A DNA stretch of 50,024 nucleotides, taken from Candidatus Acidiferrum typicum. GTDB taxonomy: Bacteria > Acidobacteriota > Terriglobia > Acidiferrales > UBA7541. The DNA is taken from positions 605 through 50,628 of the forward strand of contig DLMH01000092.1 of assembly GCA_002478115.1 (NCBI GenBank), written 5' to 3'. Below are positions 25,595 through 33,585 of this stretch, one piece after another (position 1 is the stretch's first letter; every line of letters begins with the position of its first letter). Below the pieces are notes generated by a model. That model did no database searches and was not told where the DNA came from. It saw nothing but the letters and a program-made list of their open reading frames with translations. Position numbers and translations under genes: made by a program.

Positions 25595-25756
25595 TACCCT
25601 TTCTCCTTCATTCATCAAGGCAGTGCGCAAGGATAACACAGCACCGCTGGCCGCAAATCTGCCTCCTGGCACTTCGCATTACCGCATGAAAGCTGGGCGT
25701 TTTGCACATGCCCGCAAAAAATATGCGTTTTTCCAGCGATTTTTGCAGTTTTTCCC

Positions 25757-25785
25757 TTGCGTTCCTCTGTCGCCTTCGCTATAGT
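25757..25785 (+). promoter_or_regulatory. Predicted sigma70 promoter of the HU gene
   Basis: TTGCGT (25757-25762), a 17-base spacer and TATAGT (25780-25785) lie about 100 bases before the HU start. The approximately 90-base leader contains no ORF, and AGGAGG (25871-25876) serves as ribosome site. A strong promoter is expected for an abundant nucleoid protein. Confidence 0.6.
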
Positions 25786-25889
25786 CCCTTTCGGCCCGAG
25801 TTTTTCCTTGATAAACAGGGGTTTTTCGCTCGCGGCTGGCCTCGATACGTTCGGGGTGGATAGAAAATTCAGGAGGATAAGCAAAAGAA

Positions 25890-26183
25890 ATGGCAGCCAA
25901 GCCACTGAGCAAAACAAAGATTGTCGCGCACATTGCGGAAAAGGTCGGCACCGCCAAGAAGACCGTTGCTTCCTTTTTCGAGGAGCTCCACAAGCTCGCC
26001 GTTAAAGAAGCCAAGGGTAGCGCTGGCAAGTTCGTCATTCCCGGGATCGGCCGCGTTGTAAAGGCTCACCGCAAGGCGCGCCTGGGCCGCAACCCCCAGA
26101 CCGGAGAACAGATCAAGATCAAGGCCAAGACGGTTGTCCGTTTGCGCCCGGCGAAGATGCTGAAAGACGCTGTCCTGAAGTAG
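25890..26183 (+). CDS. hup: HU/IHF-family DNA-binding protein
   Basis: A 97-residue basic protein typical of HU: helix pair at residues 7-40 (KTKIVAHIAEKVG, SFFEELHKLAV), then a beta saddle with FVIPGIGRVVKAHR and the signature GRNPQTGEQIKI (about 66-77) in the DNA-embracing arm, closing with a short lysine-rich helix. The protein bends and coats DNA as a dimer. Some members of this subgroup have a longer Ala/Lys tail, absent here. It is preceded by AGGAGG and a recognisable promoter, and followed by a strong hairpin terminator, so it is a single-gene unit. Confidence 0.95.
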   Translation: MAAKPLSKTKIVAHIAEKVGTAKKTVASFFEELHKLAVKEAKGSAGKFVIPGIGRVVKAHRKARLGRNPQTGEQIKIKAKTVVRLRPAKMLKDAVLK

Positions 26184-26216
26184 ATTGTTTCTCCCGCTTG
26201 GGAGATTGTAATATCG

Positions 26217-26260
26217 AAAACCCCCGGTAGCCTGCGCCCGCAGGTCACCGGGGGTTTTTA
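26217..26260. terminator. Bidirectional intrinsic terminator between HU and cytochrome c
   Basis: CCCCCGGT (26221-26228) pairs with ACCGGGGG (26247-26254), with an inner CCTGCG/CGCAGG stem. A flanking AAAA on the left and TTTTT on the right allow it to serve both the plus-strand HU gene and the converging minus-strand cytochrome gene. Confidence 0.85.
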
Positions 26261-26314
26261 CTTCACTTCCGAATATTCAAGAAATTGTGATGCTTTCGTT
26301 CCTCACCGCCCCGT

Positions 26315-26680
26315 TTACAACGTCTTCACGTATGCAATCACATCCTTGATCTGCGACGCTTCCAGGCTATCCTTGAGTCCCGGCATCAACTGGTCGCCGT
26401 TTTCAATCCACGCCTTCAAATTCTCATCCGTAATTTTGTTGCCGTTCACGCTGAAGGTGCCGCGCTTGGAAATGCCCTTCAGGCCAGGTCCGATCTTTTT
26501 CTGGTCGCTCGTGTCGTAATGGCATACCGTGCATTTTTGCTGAAAAATGGTCTTGCCGCGCGCCACCGCCGCGGCATTATTGCCCGGTTTCCTGCCGGAT
26601 TCCTGCCCCGGCAGTGCGCTCCCGGCCACCAGCGCCACGCACCCTGCCAAAACTGCCAGGCTCAATGAAAACTTCCTCAC
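26315..26680 (-). CDS. Class I c-type cytochrome, exported
   Basis: A 121-residue protein with an N-terminal signal (MRKFSLSLAVLAGCVALVAG), a haem-binding motif C50-TVC-H54 and a distal ligand Met99 in DQLMPGLKD, consistent with a small monohaem cytochrome c domain. KKIGPGLKGISKRG and KDVIAYVKTL are typical of the cytochrome c family that includes c551/c552-like carriers. It should shuttle electrons in the periplasm; Cys14 in the signal does not form a clear lipobox. It converges on HU through the shared terminator and is divergent from the TPR gene. No oxidase gene is nearby. Confidence 0.9.
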   Translation of the reverse strand: MRKFSLSLAVLAGCVALVAGSALPGQESGRKPGNNAAAVARGKTIFQQKCTVCHYDTSDQKKIGPGLKGISKRGTFSVNGNKITDENLKAWIENGDQLMPGLKDSLEASQIKDVIAYVKTL

Positions 26681-26837
26681 GTTTCCCCCTTTTCGCTTAA
26701 TTTAAGACTTCTCCATTTTCCACGTTCCGCCGGCCAATTTCCACCCGCCACCCGTCAAAAAGGACAGTTTGCGGATATGCACAGCTAGCACCTTCGTACC
26801 TTTGACGTTCCTCCAAATCTCCCTTCACAATGGCGGT

Positions 26838-27320
26838 ATGAGTCAGGAGACTTTGACCCGGGCGTGGGAGGTTCTCCAGGACGCCTATCAGGCCCAGATG
26901 GAAGGCGACTACGACCGCGCCGCGGAACTCTATCAGTCTTCGCTGGAGCTTCACCCCACGGCTGAAGCGCACACCTTTCTGGGCTGGACCTACCATTTCC
27001 AGGGCCGTCTTCTGGAGGCCATTTCCGAATGCAAACGCGCCATCGAGCTTGATCCCGATTTCGGCAATCCCTATAACGACATTGGCGCTTACCTGATCGA
27101 GCTGGGGCAGTTTGACGAAGCCATTTCCTGGCTGCAGCAGGCCGTCGAAGCGCGCCGCTACGAACCGCGCCACTTCCCCCACTACAACATGGGCCGCGCG
27201 TATCTCGGCAAGGAAATGTACGGCCAGGCCATGCGCTGCTTCCAGGAAGCGATCAACGTCGAGCCTCGCTACACCCTTGCGCGCCAGGCCCTCGAATCTC
27301 TCCGCCGCATGGTCAACTAA
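26838..27320 (+). CDS. Tetratricopeptide-repeat protein
   Basis: A 160-residue protein from ATG 26838 (MSQETLTRAWEVLQDAYQ). Four consecutive TPR units are visible: AYQAQMEGDYDRAAELYQSSL, AHTFLGWTYHFQGRLLEAIS, NDIGAYLIELGQFDEAISWL and NMGRAYLGKEMYGQAMRCF. Such arrays form scaffolds for protein-protein contacts. No signal peptide or membrane segment is seen, so the protein is cytoplasmic. The frame is open from 26769, but the upstream residues are not family-like. It is divergent from the cytochrome gene over 157 bases and lacks an informative operon partner. Confidence 0.85.
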   Translation: MSQETLTRAWEVLQDAYQAQMEGDYDRAAELYQSSLELHPTAEAHTFLGWTYHFQGRLLEAISECKRAIELDPDFGNPYNDIGAYLIELGQFDEAISWLQQAVEARRYEPRHFPHYNMGRAYLGKEMYGQAMRCFQEAINVEPRYTLARQALESLRRMVN

Positions 27321-27582
27321 ATTCCCCGCCGTAGCTTTGTTGCCGGCACAGTTCCCTCGTAGGAACCGCCTTCTGAAGCAGTCCTTTCCAGTCTTCTTGT
27401 TGGCCAATCTTCTGATCGGACCTCTTGGGTTTTCTTTCCAACGTCGACTCACGAATGAACTTGAGGGTGCCCCATCCTTCGCGCACTTTGCGAAGGGTGG
27501 GCTCTTGCGATCGAACACCACCTAATTTCTTCTCTCTCGTCTTGGTTTTTCATTTGTTCATGTAGAGGACCGCGCACCGTTC

Positions 27583-28860
27583 CTACACGCTGCTCTTTTC
27601 TTCTCTCCCCGGTTTCACCACGCGATCGTAAATCCACAGCAGCGCCGTCGTCGCCAATCCAATCCCCGTCAATGCCCACAAAAACCGTTCCGGCCGGTGC
27701 TGCACTTCGCCAAAATGATGCAGCAGCGCCCCGCCAATGCGGCCTGAAGCAAACGCCCCAATGCCCAGCGGCAAGAACGCAAATCCCATGTACGTGCCTT
27801 GCTGCCCCGGCGGAGCGAGCCGCGAAATGTAATCGTAATAGCGCGGCTGCTGAATCAACTCTCCCACCGCGATCACCACCAGGGTCGCATAAACCGCCAC
27901 GATGCTCGCATGCACCGCCAGAATCGCAAACGCCACCATCGCAATCAGCGTCCCCAGCACCACCGCGCGAAACGCCGAAATTTTCTGCGTCAGCACGCTG
28001 AACAGCACCGTGAACGCAATCACCACCAGCGGCCCCGTTGAGAGCATTCTCTCCGTGTCGGCCTTTCCGTCCACATAATCGTGCACGTAAATCGGCAGCG
28101 TGATGAATTCCTGCCAGTACACGATCCAGTAGCCCGAAAAAATCAGCAGGAATATCATGAATTTCGGATTCTTCACCACCTGGCCGAAATTCCGGATCGT
28201 CACGCCCAGGCTTTCCGTGCGCGAGTCTCCAGACTTCCGCGGCTCGCGATAAAACAGCAGCACCCCAAAAAACATCAGGAATACGCTCAACGATGCGACG
28301 CGAAAGACATTTTCCACGCTCAGATTCTTGTGCACCCACGACGCCACAAACGGTCCCAGCGCCCCGCCTATATTCACCAGCGTGTAGTAGATGGAATAGC
28401 CGATGGAACGCACGTTTTCATTCGACGCACGCGCCGTCGTCCCTACCACCGAAGGCTTCACCAGCGCGACGCCCAGCGCCGGCAGCATCAACACAATTGT
28501 CACCAGCACCACCAGCGGCACGGCGTTGCGCACCGGCGCAAGCCATGGCGCTCCCAGCGACCCCAGCAGGAAATACGACCCGGCGAGAATCAGGTACGCT
28601 AGGGAAAGCGCGCGCCGGAATCCCAGCCGGTCCGCAATCGCTCCTCCAAAAATCGCCAGAAACCACACCAGCCCGCCAAACAACCCGGAAAGATCCGCGG
28701 CCCGCTCCAACGGAAAACTCAACGTTTCGTGCAGATACCGCGCCAGCGAGGCAAACGCCGCATAATAGGAAAGCCGCTCAAACAGCTCGCTGATATTTGC
28801 CACCCAGAACGGCCGCTCAAACCCCGTTCGTACCTCCTCCAGCCGCTGCACAAGGCTCAT
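27583..28860 (-). CDS. Major-facilitator transporter, POT/peptide-transporter-like
   Basis: A 425-residue membrane protein with about 12 helices. The start at 28860 (MSLVQRLEEVRTGFERPFWVANISELFERLSYYAAF) follows GGAGG; the N-terminal F-x-E-R-x-x-Y-Y pattern (ELFERLSYYAAF) is the EXXERFxYY-like motif of proton-dependent oligopeptide transporters. Further motifs are GGAIADRLGFRRAL (MFS loop 2-3) and GNIGGALGP-like NIGGALGPFVASW. A C-terminal loop motif of the POT family is present only weakly, so substrate could be other than peptides. It should be an inner-membrane proton symporter. It stands alone, with 262 bases to the TPR gene downstream. Confidence 0.82.
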   Translation of the reverse strand: MSLVQRLEEVRTGFERPFWVANISELFERLSYYAAFASLARYLHETLSFPLERAADLSGLFGGLVWFLAIFGGAIADRLGFRRALSLAYLILAGSYFLLGSLGAPWLAPVRNAVPLVVLVTIVLMLPALGVALVKPSVVGTTARASNENVRSIGYSIYYTLVNIGGALGPFVASWVHKNLSVENVFRVASLSVFLMFFGVLLFYREPRKSGDSRTESLGVTIRNFGQVVKNPKFMIFLLIFSGYWIVYWQEFITLPIYVHDYVDGKADTERMLSTGPLVVIAFTVLFSVLTQKISAFRAVVLGTLIAMVAFAILAVHASIVAVYATLVVIAVGELIQQPRYYDYISRLAPPGQQGTYMGFAFLPLGIGAFASGRIGGALLHHFGEVQHRPERFLWALTGIGLATTALLWIYDRVVKPGREEKSSV

Positions 28861-29044
28861 GCATCCTCCGTTGACCGCAAGCCGGGAATGATAGCAGATA
28901 GCGGCCCGTACCACTCGTCCCCGGCACTCTTCCGCGAGAGGCCGAAGGAAACAACCGCAGACACATTTACGTGTTGGAATTCAAACGGAACCTGAGGAAA
29001 GGACGTTCAGAATTTGGTGCGGCGCTAACCAGCGAACGACATCT

Positions 29045-29407
29045 TCAGCGCACGGATCGAAGGCGATTCAGCAGCGCCGCAAGTTGCGCGCGATCCTGCT
29101 GATGCACCGCCGTGAACCGCATCCCAAGTCCCTTGCCCGGATCCATATGCTGCACCGCTGCTTCCGCGCGAATCTGTCCTTCATCCACAAGAAAGTGCAG
29201 TTTGGCCATCAGCCCCTTGGCCACCCGGTGCGGCGTTTCCAGAAACAATCCACCCATGCCCACATTGCGCACGCGCGACACGTCGTGGCGGTGGCTGCAC
29301 TCCCAGTACACCCACACTTCCGTTGCGGCTTCCACGCGGCTCGTCAGCCGTCGCGAAGGGGAAGAACCCATCCGGAAGAATTGTTCTCGCGGCGAATCGT
29401 CTGCCAT
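29045..29407 (-). CDS. PilZ-domain protein
   Basis: A 120-residue protein starting at MADDSPREQFFRMG, preceded by GGGGAG. RRLTSRVEAATEVWVYWEC, RVRNVGMGGLFLETP (a NxGxGGxxx element matching the PilZ D/NxSxxG motif) and GLGMRFTAVHQQDRAQL make up a single complete PilZ barrel plus a C-terminal helix. With an R-x-x-x-R-like entry (SRRLTSR) and the NVGMGG loop, c-di-GMP binding is more credible here than in the other two PilZ proteins of the window. It has no other domain and may act as an adaptor. Confidence 0.8.
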   Translation of the reverse strand: MADDSPREQFFRMGSSPSRRLTSRVEAATEVWVYWECSHRHDVSRVRNVGMGGLFLETPHRVAKGLMAKLHFLVDEGQIRAEAAVQHMDPGKGLGMRFTAVHQQDRAQLAALLNRLRSVR

Positions 29408-29528
29408 CGTAAATCTCCCCGGGAGGGGGAAGCATACTCGCAAAATGTTTTGCCAGTGTCAATACCTTGTTGCGGGAATTTGACGAATCGCCCTCCACGT
29501 TACGCCGTTGCGACCGCTCCCTCCGTGT

Positions 29529-29555
29529 ACGGGGTCGAGCATTGCTCGACCCCGT
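29529..29555. repeat. Perfect 12-bp inverted repeat with ATT loop
   Basis: ACGGGGTCGAGC and its complement flank ATT in the spacer between two PilZ genes. There is no T-run, so it is not a standard terminator. It resembles the GC-rich REP-like palindromes common elsewhere in this window and may belong to that type of dispersed repeat. Confidence 0.6.
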
Positions 29556-29691
29556 CTCGGCAAGGCGAAACTTTTTTCTCTTTCCGCTTGCCCGGAGCCT
29601 CGAAAGGAGCTTCAAGGGGCAAGCGGGATCACTGCGAATTACCGTTTTCCCGCAACCTGTTAGGGAACCTTCAGGCAACCGATGAGAGGAG

Positions 29692-30105
29692 CTATCTCTT
29701 GGGTGAGTTCGTGGAGATGACCGTGCGTGCTTCGGGGTGCTTTGGCGACCAGTCTTCAGGAGGAAAGGTGACGCGCCAGAACGTAGGGCAGGGAGAGGAA
29801 AACTCCAGTCCTATTTCCGCTTTGCCGGAACGCACCGGGCCGAGAAACACCACCTGACATTCCTGTTCCTGCTTGGTGCCGTTGTGCTGCATATGCACCC
29901 TGCTGCCGCTGGTGATGCGCGCCTGCAGCAGGATCAAAGCCCCGTGCGCATTAATGGCCAGCGTGGAGGTTTCCTCTTCAAAGGAACCGCCCTCCGCGTC
30001 CTTGCCACGGATGCGAACAGCGACTTGCATCAAGACCCGCTGGCTCCGGCGGCGTGGACCAGCGTGGCTCGAAGCGTTCGGCGATTGGCCCATAAAACCT
30101 CGCAT
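29692..30105 (-). CDS. PilZ-domain protein, paralogue of the 22894 gene
   Basis: A 137-residue protein. RRRSQRVLMQVAVRI starts the PilZ barrel; TLAINAHGALILL, KQEQECQVVFLGP and IGLEFSSPCPTFW run through it in the same order and spacing as in the PilZ protein at 22894-23256, so the two are paralogues. The usual D/NxSxxG loop is replaced by INAHGA in both. A Pro/Ser-rich tail (EDWSPKHPEARTV) follows. Start at 30105 or at the internal ATG 30093. It is located upstream of citrate synthase on the same strand with about 250 bases between them in which no gene was seen. Confidence 0.75.
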   Translation of the reverse strand: MRGFMGQSPNASSHAGPRRRSQRVLMQVAVRIRGKDAEGGSFEEETSTLAINAHGALILLQARITSGSRVHMQHNGTKQEQECQVVFLGPVRSGKAEIGLEFSSPCPTFWRVTFPPEDWSPKHPEARTVISTNSPKR

Positions 30106-30358
30106 CTTTTAATATACCGCGTAGGAAAGAAAAGTCGAGCGCCAAGGCAAACGGCGTATGCAAAAAGGCTACGCTGTATAGATGACACCATCAGATGCCG
30201 AGGAATGAATTAAATGTTTCTGCGTGCGCCTGACCACAGGGCAGGATCAACTCCCCATGGGTTCCGGTCCTTCTGGCGCGGGGTGGAAGGCCGTAACTAC
30301 CAGCTACCGGCGCGGGCTGACCAAGGAAAAGTGTGCTGGCTGACGCTGTCCCGCCGCT

Positions 30359-31702
30359 TCAGGAGCGCTGATCGATGGCCACGTACGGCCGTGGATCGTG
30401 GCCGAGGTAGATCTGCCGGGGCCGCGCAATTTTCTGTTCGGGGTCCAGCAGCATCTCTTCCCACTGCGCGAGCCAACCGGACATGCGCGGAATGGCGAAG
30501 AGCACCGGGAACATCGTCATGGGAAAGCCCATGGACTGGTAAATGAGCCCGGTATAGAAGTCCACGTTGGGATAGAGCTTGCGCTTGACGAAGTAGTCGT
30601 CCTCGAGCGCAATGCGTTCGCATTCCAAAGCAATTTCCAGCAGCGGATTCTTGCCCATCAGATCGAAAACTTCGTAGGCGATCTTCTTGATGATGCGCGC
30701 GCGCGGATCGTAGTTCTTATACACGCGATGGCCGAAGCCCATCAGGCGCATCTCCCCGGACTTCACCCGCTTGATGAACTCCGGAACTCTTTGGATCGTG
30801 CCAATCTCATTGAGCATCCGCAGAACTTCTTCATTCGCGCCGCCATGCAGCGGCCCGTAAAGAGCGGCAATCGCAGCCGCGGCAGCGCAGTACGGATCGA
30901 CGTGCGAGCTGCCAACGCCGCGGATCGTGTTCGTGGAGCAGTTCTGCTCGTGGTCCGCGTGCAGGATGAACAGAATGTCCAGCGCGTGCTCCAGCGTCGG
31001 ATTCGGCCGGTAGCGCGTCTCACTCGTCCGGAATAGCATGTTCAGGAAATTCCCGGGATAGCTCAGCTCGTTGTCCGGGTACACAAACGGCATGCCCAGC
31101 GTGTGACGGTACGAAAACGCCGCGATCGTCGGCATCTTGCCCATCAGACGGTAGGTCTGCTTCTTGCGCGATGCGGGGTTAAACACATCCTTCGCGTCGT
31201 GATAAAAGGTCGATAGCGCCGCAATCGTCGAGACCAGCATCCCCATCGGGTGCGCGTCGTAGTGAAACCCGTCCAGGAACTTCTTGATGCTTTCGTGAAT
31301 AAACGTGTGATGCGTGATGTGATAGTGCCAATCCTGCAACTGCGCGCTGGTGGGAAGCTCCCCGTGAAGCAGCAGGTAAGCAGTCTCAAGGTAGGTGGAC
31401 TTTTCCGCAAGCTCTTCGATGGGATACCCGCGGTACCGCAGAATGCCGGCGTCCCCGTCGATGTACGTGATGCGGCTGATACATGAAGCGGTATTGTTGT
31501 ACGCGGGATCGTAGCTGATCATGCCGAAGTCGGCGGGATCCACCCTGAGCTGCCGAAGGTCCACGGCGCGAATCGTGCCGTGCGTGATGGGCACTTCGTA
31601 GACTTTCCCGGTGCGATTATCGGTGATGGATAAAGTCTCGCGGCGCGTCGAGGAGGAGGCGTCCTCGGCTTTCGCTTGCGTTGCCGGCAGTGCAGAATCC
31701 AT
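30359..31702 (-). CDS. gltA: Citrate synthase
   Basis: A 447-residue type II-like citrate synthase from ATG 31702 (GAGGTG upstream). N-terminal region with ITYIDGDAGILRYRGYPIEELA, then HADHEQNCST (catalytic His), LYGPLHGGANEEVL, MGFGHRVYKNYDPRA (second catalytic His) and NVDFYTGLIYQSMGFP (catalytic Asp), all at normal positions. The enzyme condenses oxaloacetate with acetyl-CoA at entry to the TCA cycle. The upstream segment 31708-31853 contains no gene. It is divergent from the pirin gene and probably monocistronic. Confidence 0.97.
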   Translation of the reverse strand: MDSALPATQAKAEDASSSTRRETLSITDNRTGKVYEVPITHGTIRAVDLRQLRVDPADFGMISYDPAYNNTASCISRITYIDGDAGILRYRGYPIEELAEKSTYLETAYLLLHGELPTSAQLQDWHYHITHHTFIHESIKKFLDGFHYDAHPMGMLVSTIAALSTFYHDAKDVFNPASRKKQTYRLMGKMPTIAAFSYRHTLGMPFVYPDNELSYPGNFLNMLFRTSETRYRPNPTLEHALDILFILHADHEQNCSTNTIRGVGSSHVDPYCAAAAAIAALYGPLHGGANEEVLRMLNEIGTIQRVPEFIKRVKSGEMRLMGFGHRVYKNYDPRARIIKKIAYEVFDLMGKNPLLEIALECERIALEDDYFVKRKLYPNVDFYTGLIYQSMGFPMTMFPVLFAIPRMSGWLAQWEEMLLDPEQKIARPRQIYLGHDPRPYVAIDQRS

Positions 31703-31852
31703 GAACGTACACCTCAACAAGGGCGCGGGAGGCCGCTTAGGAATATCACTCTACACCAAAGCACGCGCGGGTGGAAATGGAGCGAAAAGAGGCGCTAAGG
31801 AACTGAAGTGCCAGGGGATAGGGGGATATAGAGCGTTGCGCAGAATACCCTC

Positions 31853-31881
31853 TTGACAATAGTCGTTATAACATGTATCAT
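31853..31881 (+). promoter_or_regulatory. Predicted strong promoter of the pirin gene
   Basis: TTGACA (31853-31858), 17 bases, TATCAT (31876-31881): consensus -35 and near-consensus -10. The spacer contains the near-palindromic GTTATAACATGTAT, a plausible binding site for a regulator. AGGAGG lies 5 bases before the pirin ATG at 31908. Confidence 0.7.
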
Positions 31882-31907
31882 CACCCTGTTATTGCCAGGA
31901 GGCCTCC

Positions 31908-32606
31908 ATGATTCACATTCGCAAGAGCGACGCGCGCGGCCATGCCAACCACGGCTGGCTCGATTCGCGCTTTACCTTTTCTTTCGCCGATTATTACGAC
32001 CCCGCGCACATTCATTTCCGCACCCTGCGCGTGATGAACGACGACCGCGTCGCCGGCGGCGCGGGCTTTCCCACGCATCCGCACCGCGACATGGAAATCG
32101 TCACCTACGTCCTGGAAGGCGCGCTCCAGCACCGCGACAGCATGGGCAACGGCTCCGTGATCCGCCCCGGTGATGTGCAATATATGAGCGCGGGAACGGG
32201 CGTGACCCACAGCGAGTTCAACGCCTCCGAAACGGAAACCGTTCACCTCTACCAGATCTGGATGTTCCCGGACCACAAGGGCCACAAGCCCGCGTACGGC
32301 CAGAAGCACTTTGCGGAAGCGGACAAGCGCGCAAAGCTGCGCCTGGTGATTTCGTCGGACGGCCGCGAAGGCTCGGTGAAAATCCGCCAGGACAACGAAC
32401 TCTATGCGACGGTTCTGGCGCCGGCCGAAACGGTCAAGCACGAACTGAAACCGCAGCGCCACGCGTACGTCCAAGTCGCGCGCGGCAGCGTCACGTTGAA
32501 CGGCCAGACGCTGGAGACCGGCGACGGCGCGGCCATTTCCGAGGAGCAGTCCATCGAACTAGCCGGAGTGCAAGACGCCGAAGTGCTCGTCTTCGATCTG
32601 GCGTAA
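31908..32606 (+). CDS. Pirin-family protein
   Basis: A 232-residue bicupin. The N-terminal cupin carries the metal ligands in [19 protein letters not shown] and [12 protein letters not shown]; the second cupin (about 130-230) ends in [32 protein letters not shown] is the conserved pirin opening. Bacterial homologues such as YhhW have quercetinase activity, while others bind regulators or metabolic enzymes; the true role here is unknown. It has a near-consensus promoter and a terminator of its own. Confidence 0.92.
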   Translation: MIHIRKSDARGHANHGWLDSRFTFSFADYYDPAHIHFRTLRVMNDDRVAGGAGFPTHPHRDMEIVTYVLEGALQHRDSMGNGSVIRPGDVQYMSAGTGVTHSEFNASETETVHLYQIWMFPDHKGHKPAYGQKHFAEADKRAKLRLVISSDGREGSVKIRQDNELYATVLAPAETVKHELKPQRHAYVQVARGSVTLNGQTLETGDGAAISEEQSIELAGVQDAEVLVFDLA

Positions 32607-32683
32607 TTCCATCGCCTCTATAGCGCAGGGCGACTCTGCGCGCTTCAGGAGCGCCAAAACGCAAATCTCGACAATCGCCGAAC

Positions 32684-32709
32684 GGGCGGGAGCAATCCCG
32701 CCCTGCTTT
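32684..32709 (+). terminator. Intrinsic terminator-like hairpin after pirin
   Basis: GGGCGGGA and TCCCGCCC form an 8-bp stem closed by a GCAA tetraloop and followed by TGCTTTT. It lies 78 bases after the pirin stop. Confidence 0.65.
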
Positions 32710-32750
32710 TGTGCGTACCGGGTTTTCGCGCGGCTCATGGGTTTGCCTTT

Positions 32751-32940
32751 GTAGTGGCCGGGCTTTAGCCCGGTTCTTCCTCTTTCTTATGTAGGGCCCG
32801 TCCTTCTGAGGCGCGTTGTTTGCGCCCCGGATGGGGTTGCGGGGCGGGCCGCTCTTGGGATTGTCTTTTCTTCAGGGGGTCGGAGCTTTAGCTCCGACAT
32901 TCAGCCCTCAGTCCTCAATTGGCTTTAGCCCCTGAGGAAA
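32751..32940. repeat. REP-like palindrome cluster between pirin and the membrane-protein gene
   Basis: No gene was found in 32607-32964 apart from the terminator. GCCGGGCTTTAGCCCGGTT occurs at 32757-32775 and GTCGGAGCTTTAGCTCCGAC at 32879-32898, followed by a GGCTTTAGCCCCTGAGG unit. The 20-mer recurs at 35537 and 36127, and the first unit has relatives near 35040 and 35226. These are dispersed repeats of REP type. Confidence 0.75.
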
Positions 32941-32964
32941 TGATTCTGGGCTTTGCATGTGCCG

Positions 32965-33525
32965 CTACGCAGCCGCGCTCTTAGCAGATCCGTGCGACCA
33001 CGACGTCACGGAAAAGAGAACGCCAATCGCCATCGAAGCCGCCAGCACGATCAACGAAGCACCAAGCGGCGGCTTCGCGGTCATCAGATAAACAATACCC
33101 ACAGCCAGCAACACGCGCACGCGAATCAGCGTCGGCAGCGTGGCGCTCTGCAATTGCAGCAGCGCTTCCGGCGTAAGCGGCAAGTTCCCTTCCGGCAGCG
33201 CGCCGCGGATCGCGCGCACACGCGGCAATATCAGCACGAAGCCAATCAGCAACGCCACGACGATCCCAGCAACGGAAACGATCAGCCAGCCATGGTACAT
33301 GCCGCCGGTCAGCGCAGCCAGCCAGCCGCCTGAAAGGATCAGCACCGCCAGCGACGCCCCGGTCACAGTCGGCGACACGCGGTACACGCGCAGCCACGCG
33401 CGCGCCTGATCCGTGGTGCTGGAGTGGCGCAGCAACGCGCTAACGGTCCACTCCAGGCCGTAGCCGAGGAACAGCCCCAGGGCGCTGAGGATGTGCACGA
33501 ACAGAACATTGGAGTAGAGGTTCAT
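32965..33525 (-). CDS. Small integral membrane protein (DUF2269-like)
   Basis: A 187-residue protein with four to five hydrophobic helices (NVLFVHILSALGLFLGYGLEW, PTVTGASLAVLILSGGWLAAL, WLIVSVAGIVVALLIGFVLIL, VRVLLAVGIVYLMT and LIVLAASMAIGVLFS). FVHILSALGLF and the Trp/His positions resemble DUF2269-type predicted membrane proteins, whose function is unknown. ATG 33525 is chosen because GGAGG lies four bases upstream; ATG 33528 would nearly touch it. It is 60 bases downstream of serC, with a 10-bp GCGCGCGGAT/ATCCGTGCGC hairpin (33557-33580) between, so co-transcription is possible. Confidence 0.65.
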   Translation of the reverse strand: MNLYSNVLFVHILSALGLFLGYGLEWTVSALLRHSSTTDQARAWLRVYRVSPTVTGASLAVLILSGGWLAALTGGMYHGWLIVSVAGIVVALLIGFVLILPRVRAIRGALPEGNLPLTPEALLQLQSATLPTLIRVRVLLAVGIVYLMTAKPPLGASLIVLAASMAIGVLFSVTSWSHGSAKSAAA

Positions 33526-33585
33526 CATTCCTCCCATAAGCCAGCGGCAATGAATCGCGCGCGGATGAAAATCCGTGCGCCGGGA

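Noticed and set aside
30214..30546. 110-codon plus-strand frame before citrate synthase
   Set aside because: It overlaps the citrate synthase 3' end on the opposite strand and has no family, ribosome site or conservation cue.
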